From: Cognatundibacterium crateris
GTDB lineage: Bacteria; Pseudomonadota; Gammaproteobacteria; Burkholderiales; Burkholderiaceae_D
Direction: 5' to 3'
DNA length: 64,000 nt
Assembly: GCF_010078235.1 (NCBI RefSeq)
Contig: NZ_JAABOS010000011.1
Span: forward strand, 19,278-83,277
The notes beneath the pieces are model-generated. The model saw nothing but the letters and a program-made list of their open reading frames with translations. It had not been told where the DNA came from and made no database searches. The position numbers and the translations under genes were made by a program. Shown here piece after piece: positions 35,720 to 44,998 of this stretch (the first letter of the stretch is position 1; the number at the start of each line of letters is the position of its first letter).

Positions 35720-35980
35720 TTAGTAACGACGGCGTGGCTGTCCGCCACCACCTGTGTGTTTTTCGATGTGGCGGAAAGTAATTCTGCCTTTGCTCAGATC
35801 GTAGGGCGACATTTCCAGGGTGACTTTGTCACCAGCCAGAATACGGATGTGATGCTGACGCATTTTGCCTGAGGTGTAGGCGATCAGTTGGTGACCATTT
35901 TCCAGATTGACGCGGAAACGTGAATCGGGCAGGACTTCTTCAACAACGCCTTGCATTTCCAATAATTCTTCTTTTGCCAT
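35720..35980 (-). CDS. infA: Translation initiation factor IF-1 paralogue
   Basis: An 86-residue S1/OB-fold protein starting [20 protein letters not shown], with the IF-1 core [40 protein letters not shown] and RITFRH. The usual IF-1 is 72 residues; this one has an added tail ending [10 protein letters not shown]. Betaproteobacteria commonly carry such a longer second copy outside the ribosomal spc region, sometimes with a cold- or stress-related role (inference). AAAGAG precedes the ATG; the longer in-frame start at 36052 adds non-family residues. It is convergent with mdcG with no terminator between. Confidence 0.93.
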   Translation of the reverse strand: MAKEELLEMQGVVEEVLPDSRFRVNLENGHQLIAYTSGKMRQHHIRILAGDKVTLEMSPYDLSKGRITFRHIEKHTGGGGQPRRRY

Positions 35981-36420
35981 GTTGGCTCTTTCTAATGATG
36001 ACGTAAGCCAGCAGCTGGCTGGTGTTACGCCGGTACGCATCAGACTGCGCACGGATAATCGGGATGAGACGCACGTATGCGTTTCGCTGGTGAGGAGTAA
36101 GGGCTGAACTTGTGCTGCGTGATACGCTGCAAGACAAAAACAGGACTTGCTGGCAGAGCGTTCATCTGAACTGAGCCTCTGCAGTAAGCGACCGGATCAG
36201 ACCAGACAGGGGCTGGCAAACATGCGGAAACTTGCTGAACCCACGATTATACCCTGACTGGGTCGGGAAAAAACTGAAATATCGCCGATGACTTGCGGGC
36301 TGCTATATCCCACCGCCTGAGTACGTATCTCCTGCCGCTTGGGTACTTTGCTCTTTTGAGGGTTTGCGAGTCCCACAAATCCGCTTAGCCGATAGCCAGG
36401 GCCTGCTTCAGTGTGGAATA
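35981..36420. other. Intergenic region, 440 bp
   Basis: It is upstream of infA (minus) and downstream of the GAF-EAL gene (minus). It contains no supported gene. A long infA leader is possible; I see no recognisable RNA motif or strong terminator. Confidence 0.45.
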
Positions 36421-38205
36421 CTACATTTTGCGCTGAACATACTGATTGCGACATTGCTTGAAAGACAAAGGTGTCAGCGGTTTTGCAAAAAAATAACCTT
36501 GCGCCCCGTCACAGCCCCAGGTGCGTATCAGTGCCAATGCTTCTTCCGTTTCTACTCCCTCAGCAATCACTGTGTAGCCCAGCTCTTTGGCGAGCTTTAT
36601 TAAAGACTGTACGATGCGTTGATCATATTCGCTGCGATGCACATGGCGTATCAGTGACTGATCCAATTTAACGAAGTTTGCCGGTACTTTTTGTAAGTAA
36701 GAAAAATTACTGTAGCCGCTGCCAAAATCATCCAATGCTATTCCCATACCCATGGCCCGGATTTCATACAGGGTTTGCAAGCAGCGTGCACTCTCCATCC
36801 AAATCCCCTCAGTACATTCTATGTCTACCAGGTATGGATCTATCCCGAAATCCTTGCAGGCTGCCTGCAAACGCTCACATAAATCTTCCTCTTCGAAATT
36901 ACGCGGGGAGAGGTTAATCGCGATTCGCATACCTGGGTCACTGAGATTCCAATCGCGCAGTTGCCTCATCGCGGTACGGATGACCCAATCAGTCAGCGGA
37001 CGTATAAACGCGGTTCTTTCAATGAGCGGTATAAATTCAGCTGGAGAGATGGGGCCCAGTTCCGGATGATCCCAACGCAGCAGTGCCTCAGCTGAATGGC
37101 ATAGACCTGTCCGTAAATCGTGTTTTGGCTGATACACCATATATAAGGCATCATCTCTGATTGCTGTTTGCACATCATTCAGCAAGTGGAATGAACGCTG
37201 ACTCAGCTGGTCATCCCTGGCGTTATAGACCAACCAGTCTTGCTGCACTAATCTGGCCTGATTGACAGCCGATAGCGCTTTTCTGGGGGCCTCGGTTGCT
37301 GCATCAGGTCCTGCCGTAAAGACGACGATTCCTCCACGCACAGACAGATTCAAAGGAACAGGCATTTTGCGCAGAGGTTCATGCAGCATCTGATCCAGAC
37401 TATAAAGGCAACTGATCAATTCCACTGTTGCAGAATCCGTGGATAGCACGGCAAAGCGGGTAGTCGTTATATGATACAGATTCGCCTTGCCGGAAAACAA
37501 AAGCCTGAGTTGTTGAGTTACTGCGTTGACCAGTTCATCACACGCGCTGGCGCCCAGCGCAGCGGCGATTTCTGAAGCGCTTGCGGCATCCGGTATATCA
37601 ATATATGCCAGTAAGCGCTCCTCTCCGGCCGCGATGGATGATACGGCCACCAGATCTTCTAACAGTTGCGATTGATTGGGTAAGCCACTGACTGGATCAA
37701 TATGACCGACTGCGCGTCGCAGTGAGATATGCGCCATCGCCAGATTAGCCAGTCCTTTTAACTGAATACGTTGTGCCTCATCCAATTGGCGCGGCTGGCT
37801 ATCGGTGATACATAAAGCTCCGATAGCGTGACCTGTCGCAGTGACCAGTGGTGCGCCTGCGTAAAAGCGTATCTGTGATGGGCCGGTCACCATAGGATGA
37901 TGTTTGAAACGCTCATCCATGCTCGCGTCTTCAATCACCATCACTTCCGGACGCTGTATCGTATAGGTGCAAAACGATAATTCCCGGGCGCTGCAGCTAT
38001 AGCCGGATCGTTGACCCGCATCAATGGGGGATTTCAGCCATTGACGGTCACTATCGATCAGTGAAATATAAGCGTTGGGCAGACCGAATAAATCAGCCGT
38101 CAGGCGGGTCAATGCATCGAAATACGTTGAGCTATTGCTGTCCAGGATTGCCAGATCATGCAGGGCAGTCAGCCGCGCATCCTTTGTGATAGTGTGTGTC
38201 TTCAT
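36421..38205 (-). CDS. GAF / degenerate GGDEF / EAL protein, likely c-di-GMP phosphodiesterase
   Basis: A 594-residue cytoplasmic protein. The GAF domain (about 10-160) includes YISLIDSDRQWLKSP and FYAGAPLVTATGHAIGALC. A GGDEF-like domain (about 170-320) begins DPVSGLPNQSQLLEDL but has TTTRFAVLS in place of the GGDEF active-site loop, so it cannot be a normal cyclase. The EAL domain has EALLRW at 373-378, DDFGSGYSNFSYL and AEGVETEEA, and looks active. AAGGAAA lies just before the ATG at 38205; the upstream in-frame start at 38256 has nothing. It lies 63 bases downstream of a deleted receptor gene in the same direction. Confidence 0.9.
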   Translation of the reverse strand: MKTHTITKDARLTALHDLAILDSNSSTYFDALTRLTADLFGLPNAYISLIDSDRQWLKSPIDAGQRSGYSCSARELSFCTYTIQRPEVMVIEDASMDERFKHHPMVTGPSQIRFYAGAPLVTATGHAIGALCITDSQPRQLDEAQRIQLKGLANLAMAHISLRRAVGHIDPVSGLPNQSQLLEDLVAVSSIAAGEERLLAYIDIPDAASASEIAAALGASACDELVNAVTQQLRLLFSGKANLYHITTTRFAVLSTDSATVELISCLYSLDQMLHEPLRKMPVPLNLSVRGGIVVFTAGPDAATEAPRKALSAVNQARLVQQDWLVYNARDDQLSQRSFHLLNDVQTAIRDDALYMVYQPKHDLRTGLCHSAEALLRWDHPELGPISPAEFIPLIERTAFIRPLTDWVIRTAMRQLRDWNLSDPGMRIAINLSPRNFEEEDLCERLQAACKDFGIDPYLVDIECTEGIWMESARCLQTLYEIRAMGMGIALDDFGSGYSNFSYLQKVPANFVKLDQSLIRHVHRSEYDQRIVQSLIKLAKELGYTVIAEGVETEEALALIRTWGCDGAQGYFFAKPLTPLSFKQCRNQYVQRKM

Positions 38206-38268
38206 TGTTTCCTTCCATTCCTCGTTAATTAATTTATTGACGGTTCCCGCGTTCATATCTGTGTGCGA

Positions 38269-38844
38269 CTACGCAATGGCTGGTTGCGCTACATAAGGCG
38301 TGTACGTCGTATCAGAAAGACGCAGTACAGTCTGCTTAGCGAGAGGCTTGGTCTTGAAGATACTGACTAGTTGATTCAGGTCACCGGCTTGTGATGTCAG
38401 GGTCTGCGCGGTGCCGCTGGCCCGTTCAACCAGTACCGCATTCTGCTGCGTTACTTGGTCCATCATAGAAATCGCCTGATTGACTTCTTCTAGGCCTGCC
38501 TGTTGTTCTCCGCTGGCGACGCTAATATCACCGACCATGGCAGACACCTGCTGAACACAGGAGATGACCTCCTGCATGCCGGTTCCCGCATGTTCAACCA
38601 GCTGCGCGCCAGCTTCAATTTTCTTTAATGAGTCAGTGATCAGCGTCGTGATCTCTTTCGCCGCGGTGGTGCTGCGTTGTGACAGATTGCGTACTTCGCT
38701 GGCGACCACAGTAAATCCATTGCCATGCACACTAGCTCTGGCGGCTTCTATGGCAGCATTCAGTGCCAGCATCATGATCAGAATTTTGCCAAAGCCTGTT
38801 CGAAGGCGGGTGGCGATACTAGTTTCATTTGATTTCGTTTGCAT
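38269..38844 (-). pseudogene. Internally deleted methyl-accepting chemotaxis protein
   Basis: A 191-residue open frame. Residues 1-24 (SIATRLRTGFGKILIMM) are the cytoplasmic start and first half of the first membrane helix of a chemoreceptor. Residues 26 onward (LALNAAIEAARAS) jump straight into the descending arm of the signalling hairpin, with SEVRNLSQRS, GEQQAGLEEVNQAI and VERASGTAQ. The ligand domain, second helix, HAMP domain and ascending arm, about 300 residues, are missing, in frame. Even the family tip sequence GEQGRGFAVVA is changed to SVHGNGFTVVA. AAGGG precedes the ATG at 38844. It is unlikely to signal normally. Confidence 0.82.
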
Positions 38845-39471
38845 AATCAGCCCTTGGTAGCTGCATCGCGTTACAGATGGGCGAATCATGAAGCGCTGAG
38901 CATATATTGGGAAATTGATTGTCTTAATAAATGAGATAGCAATGTCTTATAAGTTAAGAAAAATGGAAACGTAGATGCTGTAATTGGAATTTTTGAGGTC
39001 TAAGACGTGAAGGCTGCCACCCATGCCGGATAGCTTTGAATTCACCAATGAAGAAGAACCGATTCTGGCTGTTTGCAGGTGAGGGAATGGCTGAGTTGAT
39101 AAAATGAAATCGTCAATTCACTTGTATGCGTATGATTTATCACAAAACCTGCAGTTAGATCGGGAGCAGAAGGTATGACAGAATGGTGCCTATGTCCGGA
39201 TGATGAGATAATAGGCAGTACTAGTTGGCTGTCGTGCCGGATATTCAGCGCTCAACAGCTATCACATCATCCCTGCGCAGACAGGGAAGCAGATATTTTC
39301 GCCGTGACTCCCCTGAATCCATCTTTGCTGGAATTCCAGTTTATGATAGACGCGCTAACAGAACGGGATCACCGCAGCGAAAGTCTTTCCCACTTTGGTT
39401 ATCACGCAGGAAGCATGATAGTGCCTCTGCCAGATGACCTGATTCTCAGATGAAAATGAAAGGATAATTTG
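38845..39471. other. Gene-poor region of about 630 bp
   Basis: It is AT-rich and lies between the deleted receptor gene (minus) and the lipoprotein gene (plus). It includes one doubtful ORF at 39175-39453 and nothing else I can support. Confidence 0.45.
39175..39453 (+). CDS. Doubtful small ORF
   Basis: A 92-residue frame (MTEWCLCPDDEII start, LPDDLILR end). GGGAG lies 8 bases upstream of the ATG. No family resemblance, membrane segment or repeat is seen. Composition, with many Cys, His and Ser, is not typical of neighbours. It could be chance. Confidence 0.22.
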   Translation: MTEWCLCPDDEIIGSTSWLSCRIFSAQQLSHHPCADREADIFAVTPLNPSLLEFQFMIDALTERDHRSESLSHFGYHAGSMIVPLPDDLILR

Positions 39472-39945
39472 ATGAAAAATTCACTGAAAAATCGCGTCTT
39501 GCCTGCTACCGCATTGGCAATCAGTCTGTTCGGTTTAAGTGCTTGTGGTGGTGGCAGTGGCAGTACGGATGCACCAATTGTTTCATCTGTATTGACTATT
39601 GCAGCAACGCCATTGAGCGTAGTAAAAGGAAACATCAGCACCTATACTTTTACCGCTACCAACATCAATGCAGTGGCTGTGAGTGGCGTTGGTTTTAATG
39701 TCGATTTTGGTGCCAATGTGACGATTACTCAGCGTCCGCAATTTGGGTGTACAGCGAGTTCTTTTTCTTACTCTTCATCCGGAACCACCTCGATTACTTT
39801 CGGTAGTGTGCCAGCGAAGTCACAATGCCAGCTCGTCGTTGCCATCACACCAGTGAATATTGGTGTCGTGAGTCCGGCAGTGTCGACTGTAGGAAATCTG
39901 AGCATTAATGGCTCGATTCCGGTTGTGACCGTCACCGCCTTCTGA
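39472..39945 (+). CDS. Small lipoprotein with Ig-like beta domain
   Basis: A 157-residue protein. The lipobox LSAC places the lipidated Cys at residue 25, followed by a Gly/Ser linker (GGGSGSTDAP). Residues about 40-157 are Thr/Ser/Val-rich beta strands (TFTATNINAVAVSGVGF; a late CQLVVAITP), with two Cys that may form a disulfide. This resembles the DUF11/DUF7933-type 'additive' Ig-like domains of surface proteins. AAAGGA lies 7 bases before the ATG at 39472. An outer-membrane location is likely; the role is unknown. A hairpin follows the stop. Confidence 0.72.
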   Translation: MKNSLKNRVLPATALAISLFGLSACGGGSGSTDAPIVSSVLTIAATPLSVVKGNISTYTFTATNINAVAVSGVGFNVDFGANVTITQRPQFGCTASSFSYSSSGTTSITFGSVPAKSQCQLVVAITPVNIGVVSPAVSTVGNLSINGSIPVVTVTAF

Positions 39946-40296
39946 CATGACATAACAAATCAATAGCCAGTGTGCTGAACCGCAGCCTGGCTATTGTTCT
40001 ATCCTGAATTTTGTTTCTGGAGTGCCGGCATGCCCCTGCGTCTGAGTTGGCGGTATTTTCTTCAGTGAAGATGAAATTCTCAGGCTATCTCTTAGAAATA
40101 AGGCGGACTGGGCGGCCAGGATGCAGAATCAAGGGAGTGAGGAGGATTACGCTGATTGGGGTGGGCACATGCCTGTTATCTGTGCGCCGCTTGCAAAGCA
40201 TGTTCCGCTTGGAGTAATTTTGAAGCGCGGGGCGAGTCGCACAATTTAAGTGTGTGACAGACCTGCCCCGGCCTTAGCTTTCGAGCGAAGAGACTA
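39946..40296. other. Intergenic region, 351 bp, between lipoprotein and lipA
   Basis: The two genes converge here. Besides the hairpin at 39961-39996 there is only a weak GC-rich dyad near 40228-40273 that might end lipA transcription. No gene is supported. Confidence 0.45.
39961..39996 (+). terminator. Hairpin terminator after the lipoprotein gene
   Basis: CAATAGCCAG (39961-39970) pairs with CTGGCTATTG (39987-39996) around a 16-base loop. A short TTCT follows, so termination may be partial. Confidence 0.6.
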
Positions 40297-41286
40297 TTAT
40301 TCGCCTATGCCATGCGCTTGCTGATCTGCATGGTAGCTGGAACGCACCATCGCGCCGACTGCTGCATGGGCGAAGCCCATTTTATAAGCTTCTTCTTCAT
40401 ACATTTTGAATACGTCAGGATGCACATAGCGACGTACTGGTAAGTGGTGGCCACTTGGTGCCAGATACTGGCCTATGGTCAGCATGTCGACATTGTGTGC
40501 ACGCATATCGCGCATGACTTGCAACACCTCTTCATCGGTTTCACCGAGTCCGACCATGATGCCGGATTTGGTCGGCACATGTGGATGCTGTTCTTTGAAG
40601 CGTTTTAGCAGGTTCAGCGAATATTCGTAGTCAGAGCCAGGGCGTGCTTCTTTGTACAGGCGCGGTGCGGTTTCCAGGTTGTGGTTCATCACATCCGGTG
40701 GTGCCATGTTCAGGATTTCCAGCGCGCGGTCCATACGGCCACGGAAGTCCGGCGTCAGGATTTCTATGCGTGTCACCGGCGACAGTTCGCGGATTTTCTG
40801 TATGCATTCTGCAAAGTGCGCCGCACCGCCATCACGCAGGTCGTCGCGGTCAACCGAGGTAATCACCACATAGCTGAGTTTGAGTTCCGCAATCGTCTTC
40901 GCCAGATTCAGTGGCTCGTTCACATCCAGCGGGTCTGGGCGGCCATGACCAACGTCGCAGAACGGGCAGCGGCGTGTACATTTGTCACCCATGATCATGA
41001 AAGTCGCAGTGCCTTTGCCAAAGCATTCACCGATATTCGGGCAGGATGCTTCTTCGCAGACGGTAACCAGTTTGTTAGCGCGCAGGATGTCTTTGATTTC
41101 ATAGAAACGCGTAGTCGGCGAACCGGCTTTTACCCGTATCCAGTCTGGCTTAGGCAGACGTTCCATCGGTACGATCTTGATCGGGATACGCGCAGTTTTG
41201 CTCGCGCCTTTTTGTTTTTCAGTAGGATCGTAGGCCGCTGGGCTGGCTGTGGTATCTGGGGATGCAGGTGTATTTTCGGTTGTCAT
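40297..41286 (-). CDS. lipA: Lipoyl synthase
   Basis: A 329-residue radical SAM enzyme. The auxiliary 4Fe-4S cluster Cys are C77, C82 and C88 ([12 protein letters not shown]). The radical SAM Cys are C103, C107 and C110 (CTRRCPFC). A conserved C-terminal Ser lies in VRSSYHADQ. It inserts two sulfurs into octanoyl-protein to make lipoyl groups for pyruvate and 2-oxoglutarate dehydrogenases. It lies 21 bases downstream of lipB in the same operon. The N-terminal 30 residues are a Thr/Pro/Ala-rich extension. Confidence 0.97.
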   Translation of the reverse strand: MTTENTPASPDTTASPAAYDPTEKQKGASKTARIPIKIVPMERLPKPDWIRVKAGSPTTRFYEIKDILRANKLVTVCEEASCPNIGECFGKGTATFMIMGDKCTRRCPFCDVGHGRPDPLDVNEPLNLAKTIAELKLSYVVITSVDRDDLRDGGAAHFAECIQKIRELSPVTRIEILTPDFRGRMDRALEILNMAPPDVMNHNLETAPRLYKEARPGSDYEYSLNLLKRFKEQHPHVPTKSGIMVGLGETDEEVLQVMRDMRAHNVDMLTIGQYLAPSGHHLPVRRYVHPDVFKMYEEEAYKMGFAHAAVGAMVRSSYHADQQAHGIGE

Positions 41287-41307
41287 GATACGGAGCGTTT
41301 CGAAAAA

Positions 41308-41985
41308 TCAGGGAGTTTCGTGAGTAACGGATAAGAGGTCTTGTAAATTCTGTGCGAGTCTTTGCTGTACATCGGCCAATGCTGCCTGCACGCCCAGGGT
41401 TTTCATATCCACGGTAGCCAGTCCCGCATAGCCGCAGGGATTGATCCAGGAAAAGGGGGCGAGGTCCATATCGACATTCAGTGATACCCCATGGTAGGTG
41501 CAGCCATTGCCGCGTACTTTCAATCCTAAAGCCGCAATTTTGGCCCCTTTCCAGGGGCCAGCGCAGACATAAATGCCGGGTGCGCCTTCTTTGCGCTCTC
41601 CAGCCAGGCCATAATGGGCGAGGGTATCGATGACGGCTTGTTCAATTTTAAATACAAATTCGCGTGCAAACAGTCTTGCCTGCGCATGGCTGCGGCGCAG
41701 ATCCATCATCAGATATATGACGACCTGGCCCGGCCCATGATACGTCACTTCACCACCGCGATCCGTCTGTACCACGGGGATATCATGCGCCGCCAACACG
41801 TGCGACTGATCCGCACCCAGTCCCAGCGTGAATACCGGCGGATGTTCGACTATCCAGAATTCATTGGGCGTATTGGCATCGCGCGCATCGGTAAATGTGC
41901 GCATTGCATCGTAGGTCTGCTGATAAGGCTCAATGCCGCGATGCAGAATGATGGGGGTAGTGGAAGTAGAGGTGCTGTTTTGCAT
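41308..41985 (-). CDS. lipB: Octanoyl-[ACP]:protein N-octanoyltransferase
   Basis: A 225-residue enzyme with [12 protein letters not shown] (76-87), catalytic Lys 149 in [11 protein letters not shown] and catalytic C184 in INPCGYAGL. It moves octanoyl from ACP to lipoyl domains, supplying LipA. In related bacteria it usually follows ybeD directly; here about 7.2 kb separates them, so lipBA must now have its own promoter, probably within 41986-42126. Confidence 0.96.
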   Translation of the reverse strand: MQNSTSTSTTPIILHRGIEPYQQTYDAMRTFTDARDANTPNEFWIVEHPPVFTLGLGADQSHVLAAHDIPVVQTDRGGEVTYHGPGQVVIYLMMDLRRSHAQARLFAREFVFKIEQAVIDTLAHYGLAGERKEGAPGIYVCAGPWKGAKIAALGLKVRGNGCTYHGVSLNVDMDLAPFSWINPCGYAGLATVDMKTLGVQAALADVQQRLAQNLQDLLSVTHETP

Positions 41986-42054
41986 AGACCGCTAGTTTAA
42001 CATCCTTGACTGGCGATGGTCGTTTTTCCTGCGGTCAACCAGCTATCAATAGCC

Positions 42055-42113
42055 ATAAGCAGCCACAAGCAGCCAGAAGCAGCTACAAGCGGCTTGCCTC
42101 GCCTCTTGTAGCT
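42055..42113. repeat. AGCAGCnACA short tandem units and overlapping hairpin
   Basis: Roughly 10-bp units AGCAGCCACA, AGCAGCCAGA and AGCAGCTACA, then AGCGGCT, run from 42058. AGCTACAAG (42081-42089) also pairs with CTTGTAGCT (42105-42113). It sits just past the DUF2917 stop and may end that transcript. Confidence 0.6.
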
Positions 42114-42126
42114 TGTGTCTTTGCCA

Positions 42127-42450
42127 TTAAGCAAAGACGTGGTTTAGCTTTTGTGTCAGCTTTTGCAAGTAGTTTGTCACGGCGAATTCGGACTGATGGG
42201 CGGCAGCCGGGCTGGTGACCGTTTGTAATTCGATCCTGCTTGCTTGTTGATCTGCTTCCAGCACGACCATACGATGCGCTGGAATGACGACCGTTTCATC
42301 TGTAGCGAGCCAGAAATCACTGTCATCACCGGCGATTGTCAGCCAGATACGGCCACATACAACTTTGATTTGTCGGTCAACAGGGGACACGCCGGAAAGT
42401 GTTTTTCCAGCAGTGATCGTGTAAGATGGGTTTGCAAAATTATTTGTCAT
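42127..42450 (-). CDS. DUF2917 domain protein
   Basis: A 107-residue protein. The DUF2917 signature is GRIWLTIAGDDSDFWLA around residue 33, then VVIPAHRMVVLEA. AAGGAG lies 7 bases before the ATG at 42450; the upstream in-frame start at 42513 adds a hydrophobic stretch without a ribosome-binding site. The family is small, cupin-like and uncharacterised. It is divergent from a GcvA-type LysR regulator across 186 bp, an arrangement that suggests control by it. Confidence 0.82.
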   Translation of the reverse strand: MTNNFANPSYTITAGKTLSGVSPVDRQIKVVCGRIWLTIAGDDSDFWLATDETVVIPAHRMVVLEADQQASRIELQTVTSPAAAHQSEFAVTNYLQKLTQKLNHVFA

Positions 42451-42636
42451 TTCCTTGCTCCTTGTTGTGCAGCAAAAAACCAATAAAAATTGATTTATCA
42501 GAGGGAAATTCAATGCTGCATTGAGATGTACGTATTGTAGGTGTTTCTAATTCATCGACAAAACGAGAAATTTTGGCTTTGCTTGCTAATAAAATTCACA
42601 TTGTTATGTGTCTTGCTGATGATGGATATATGAAAA

Positions 42637-43521
42637 ATGGATATCAGAAAACTGCCTAATTTTGCAGCACTGCGCGCATTTGAAGCTGCTGCGCGACATC
42701 AGAATTTTTCCAAGGCGGCGGAAGAGATACATCTTACCCACGGCGCGGTCAGCCATCAGGTGCGTGCGCTGGAAGAAGAGCTGAACATAGAATTATTTAC
42801 GCGTCACGGCAAGCGTCTGGTATTGAATGCTGAAGGTGAGCGTTATGCGGCAGCGATACGTTTGTGCTTGCAAAATTTAGCTGAAGCCACCGAGCAATTG
42901 CAAAAGCGCAATCAACAAAAGCGGCTAGGGATTACTTCATTACCCTCGTTTGCGGCACGCTGGTTGTCACCACGGCTGGGGCGATTTATCGAACACTATC
43001 CGGATTTGGAAGTGAGTTTGCAATCGAGTAATCAACTGGCCGATTTTTCGCGTGACTCTATCGATATCGGGATACGTTTTGGACTCGGTAATTATCCCGG
43101 CCTGGTGTCTGAATTTTTGATGGGCGATTATTATTACCCCGTGGTCAGTCCGCGCTATCACGGTGGTAAATTGCCAGCGACGCCCGCTGAATTGGCAGCA
43201 TCGCATTTACTGCGCTGTGAAGAAGAACCCTGGGAGCCGTGGTTTCGCGCTGCGGGTTTAGACAATGAAGAGCCAACCAGTGGCCTGGTTTACCAAGACG
43301 CGTCTATCCTGGCGCGTGCCGCAGTGGACGGTCAGGGCATCGCTCTGGGGCGACATGCAATCGTGCATTCCGATATAGAAAGTGGCCAGTTAGTCCGCTT
43401 GTTTGAGATAGAAATACCCAGCCCGGTTTCCTATCATCTGGTGTATCAGGAGCAGTCGCTCAATAAGCCACAGGTGCGTGCGTTTCGCGAATGGCTGTTG
43501 GCTGAAGTCGCGTTGAAATAA
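42637..43521 (+). CDS. LysR family regulator, GcvA type
   Basis: A 294-residue protein. The N-terminal winged helix (LPNFAALRAFEAAARHQNFS region, then AEEIHLTHGAVSHQVRALEE) and the DFSRDSIDIGIRFGLGNYPG effector segment are typical of the GcvA branch, which regulates glycine cleavage genes in E. coli and diverse targets elsewhere. No gcv genes are near. The most likely target is the divergent DUF2917 gene. It is convergent with glpR and lies inside the block that splits the lip/dac group. Confidence 0.9.
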   Translation: MDIRKLPNFAALRAFEAAARHQNFSKAAEEIHLTHGAVSHQVRALEEELNIELFTRHGKRLVLNAEGERYAAAIRLCLQNLAEATEQLQKRNQQKRLGITSLPSFAARWLSPRLGRFIEHYPDLEVSLQSSNQLADFSRDSIDIGIRFGLGNYPGLVSEFLMGDYYYPVVSPRYHGGKLPATPAELAASHLLRCEEEPWEPWFRAAGLDNEEPTSGLVYQDASILARAAVDGQGIALGRHAIVHSDIESGQLVRLFEIEIPSPVSYHLVYQEQSLNKPQVRAFREWLLAEVALK

Positions 43522-43563
43522 CTCAGAAGCTTTACTGCTCAGGCTCTCGTGCGATCACGGCTC

Positions 43564-44364
43564 TCAAGCCAGCATAATTTTGGTTTTGATTTTGTCAAAA
43601 GTCGCATGCATTTGTTCCGGCACCGCCTGATCGGTAAACAGCACATCGATCTGCGATAAATGCCCTAATTTGACTAAAGCAGGGCGGTCAAATTTCGTAT
43701 GGTCTGCCGCTAAAAATACAGTTCTCGAATGTTTGATTATCGCTTCAGAAACCCGCACTTCCCGGTAATCAAATTCACGCAAGGTGCCATCCATTTCTAT
43801 GCCGGAAATGCCAATGATGCCAAAGTCGACCTGAAACTGACTGATTACATCCACGGCCGCTTCACCGGTTAAGCCACCGTCACGCGCACGCACGACACCA
43901 CCGGTCACAATCACCTCAATATCCTGATAGTTACTCATGATGCTGGCAACGTTCATGTTATTGGTAATTACCCGCAAATTTCTGTGATGGCACAAAGCAC
44001 GCGCAATCTCTTCCGTTGTGGTGCCCAGGTTAATAAACAGGGTGGCCTGATCAGGAATATGGCTGGCCACCAAAGCGGCGATACGGCGTTTTTCGTCTGA
44101 GAGCAAAGTCTGGCGTGTGTTATATGCCATGTTCTCCGCGCTGGAAGTCAGGCCGACTCCTCCATGAAAGCGGCGCAATAAATTCAAATCAGCCAGTAAA
44201 TTGATATCACGTCGTATTGTTTGCTGCGTCACACGGAACTGCGCGGCGAGTTGCTCGACCGAAGCAAAGCCTTCTCTTTGTACGTTCGCTAATAATTCTT
44301 GCTGTCGCAGATTGAGCGTTTGCGCGGATGTCTGGCTGTATGACGGTGTCAACTTGGCTGGCAT
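43564..44364 (-). CDS. glpR: DeoR-family glycerol-3-phosphate regulon repressor
   Basis: A 266-residue protein with a DeoR helix-turn-helix (QQELLANVQREGFASVEQLA region; RVTQQTIRRDINLLADLNLL) and the sugar-phosphate-binding DeoRC domain (INLGTTTEEIARAL, VTGGVVRARDGGLTGEAA). The ATG at 44364 is preferred over a TTG at 44382. GlpR represses glp genes until glycerol 3-phosphate binds. GlpR-type operators are seen just upstream of this gene and at glpD, which supports the symbol. Confidence 0.9.
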   Translation of the reverse strand: MPAKLTPSYSQTSAQTLNLRQQELLANVQREGFASVEQLAAQFRVTQQTIRRDINLLADLNLLRRFHGGVGLTSSAENMAYNTRQTLLSDEKRRIAALVASHIPDQATLFINLGTTTEEIARALCHHRNLRVITNNMNVASIMSNYQDIEVIVTGGVVRARDGGLTGEAAVDVISQFQVDFGIIGISGIEMDGTLREFDYREVRVSEAIIKHSRTVFLAADHTKFDRPALVKLGHLSQIDVLFTDQAVPEQMHATFDKIKTKIMLA

Positions 44365-44393
44365 GTAACAAGCTTCCTTCAACGAAAGAGAAA

Positions 44394-44417
44394 ATGTTCG
44401 AAAACGAAAATGAACAT
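44394..44417. promoter_or_regulatory. GlpR operator at glpR
   Basis: ATGTTCG (44394-44400) faces CGAAAAT (44405-44411) with 4 bases between and TGAACAT (44411-44417) further on. It matches the ATGTTCG-n4-CGAACAT form of known GlpR operators. It lies 30 bases upstream of the glpR start, so autoregulation is likely. Confidence 0.7.
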
Positions 44418-44545
44418 TGTAATCGAAGCATGTGGCAAGTGTATTTCTGGCGGAAATATGGCGCTAAGTTGTTTTACGTTGCAGGTGCTTTAGGATTGAG
44501 TAACCGTATACTTAGCAAGCTCGCCTTTGATTTTCATCGCTTTTG

Positions 44546-44650
44546 ACTAAGCAATTTGTGCTTCACGGAAAACGGATTAGAAAGTGTCGTTGTCTGAGCG
44601 TAGCGAGTTTCGACACTTTCCCGTTTTACGTGATGCGCAAATTGTGCCGA
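44546..44650. repeat. Long imperfect palindrome
   Basis: GAAAGTGTCG (44580-44589) pairs with CGACACTTTC (44611-44620). Outside that, flanks such as CACGGAAAACGG and CCGTTTTACGTG also pair, extending the dyad to about 100 bp. It is non-coding. Confidence 0.7.
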
Positions 44651-44654
44651 CACG

Positions 44655-44765
44655 TAGTGCGGCACCCGCAGGGCGCAGTCTTCAGCGTCGCCTTCTTTGG
44701 CTTACCTTTCTTGGCGAAGCAAGAAAGGTAAGTGGCCGCCGGGCCACACCCGGCTTGGTTCTGCA
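44655..44765. repeat. Dispersed repeat with perfect 13-bp hairpin
   Basis: CTTACCTTTCTTG (44701-44713) pairs with CAAGAAAGGTAAG (44720-44732) around GCGAAG. A GC-rich CCGCCGGGCCACACCCGGC follows. This type of sequence, giving LAKQE-like false ORFs, is a familiar dispersed element in many proteobacterial genomes (recalled, not searched). Confidence 0.65.
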
Positions 44766-44791
44766 AAGTGAAATCGCTTTAGATATTTAGG

Positions 44792-44857
44792 ACTTACGCA
44801 AAACCGCCCCAGCAGCGTTATGGCTCCTGGTCGTGCTGTGCTACGGCCTGCGTCGCC
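44792..44857. repeat. Palindromic dispersed repeat, copy 2 (one arm)
   Basis: It begins ACTTACGCAAAACCGCCCC and ends CTGCGTCGCC. It matches the reverse complement of 13959-14025. The matching second arm of copy 1 is not conserved here, so this is a partial or diverged copy. Confidence 0.78.
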
Positions 44858-44998
44858 TGGTATCGCCAGGGATAGCATAGTCAGCGAGCTGACTATTGGC
44901 TCACCTTTCCCATCCCACCTAGGTTGAAATCCTGGTGTTACAACACATCGCTACACTGCAACCTATGCGTAAAAATTAGCTTTCAATTAATTAAATAA

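Noticed and set aside
42055..42113. Possible CRISPR array
   Set aside because: The units are about 10 bp with no spacers, and there are no cas genes.
44543..44790. Short ORFs in the glpR-glpD gap
   Set aside because: They trace dispersed palindromic repeats; the LAKQE-like end is a typical repeat artefact.
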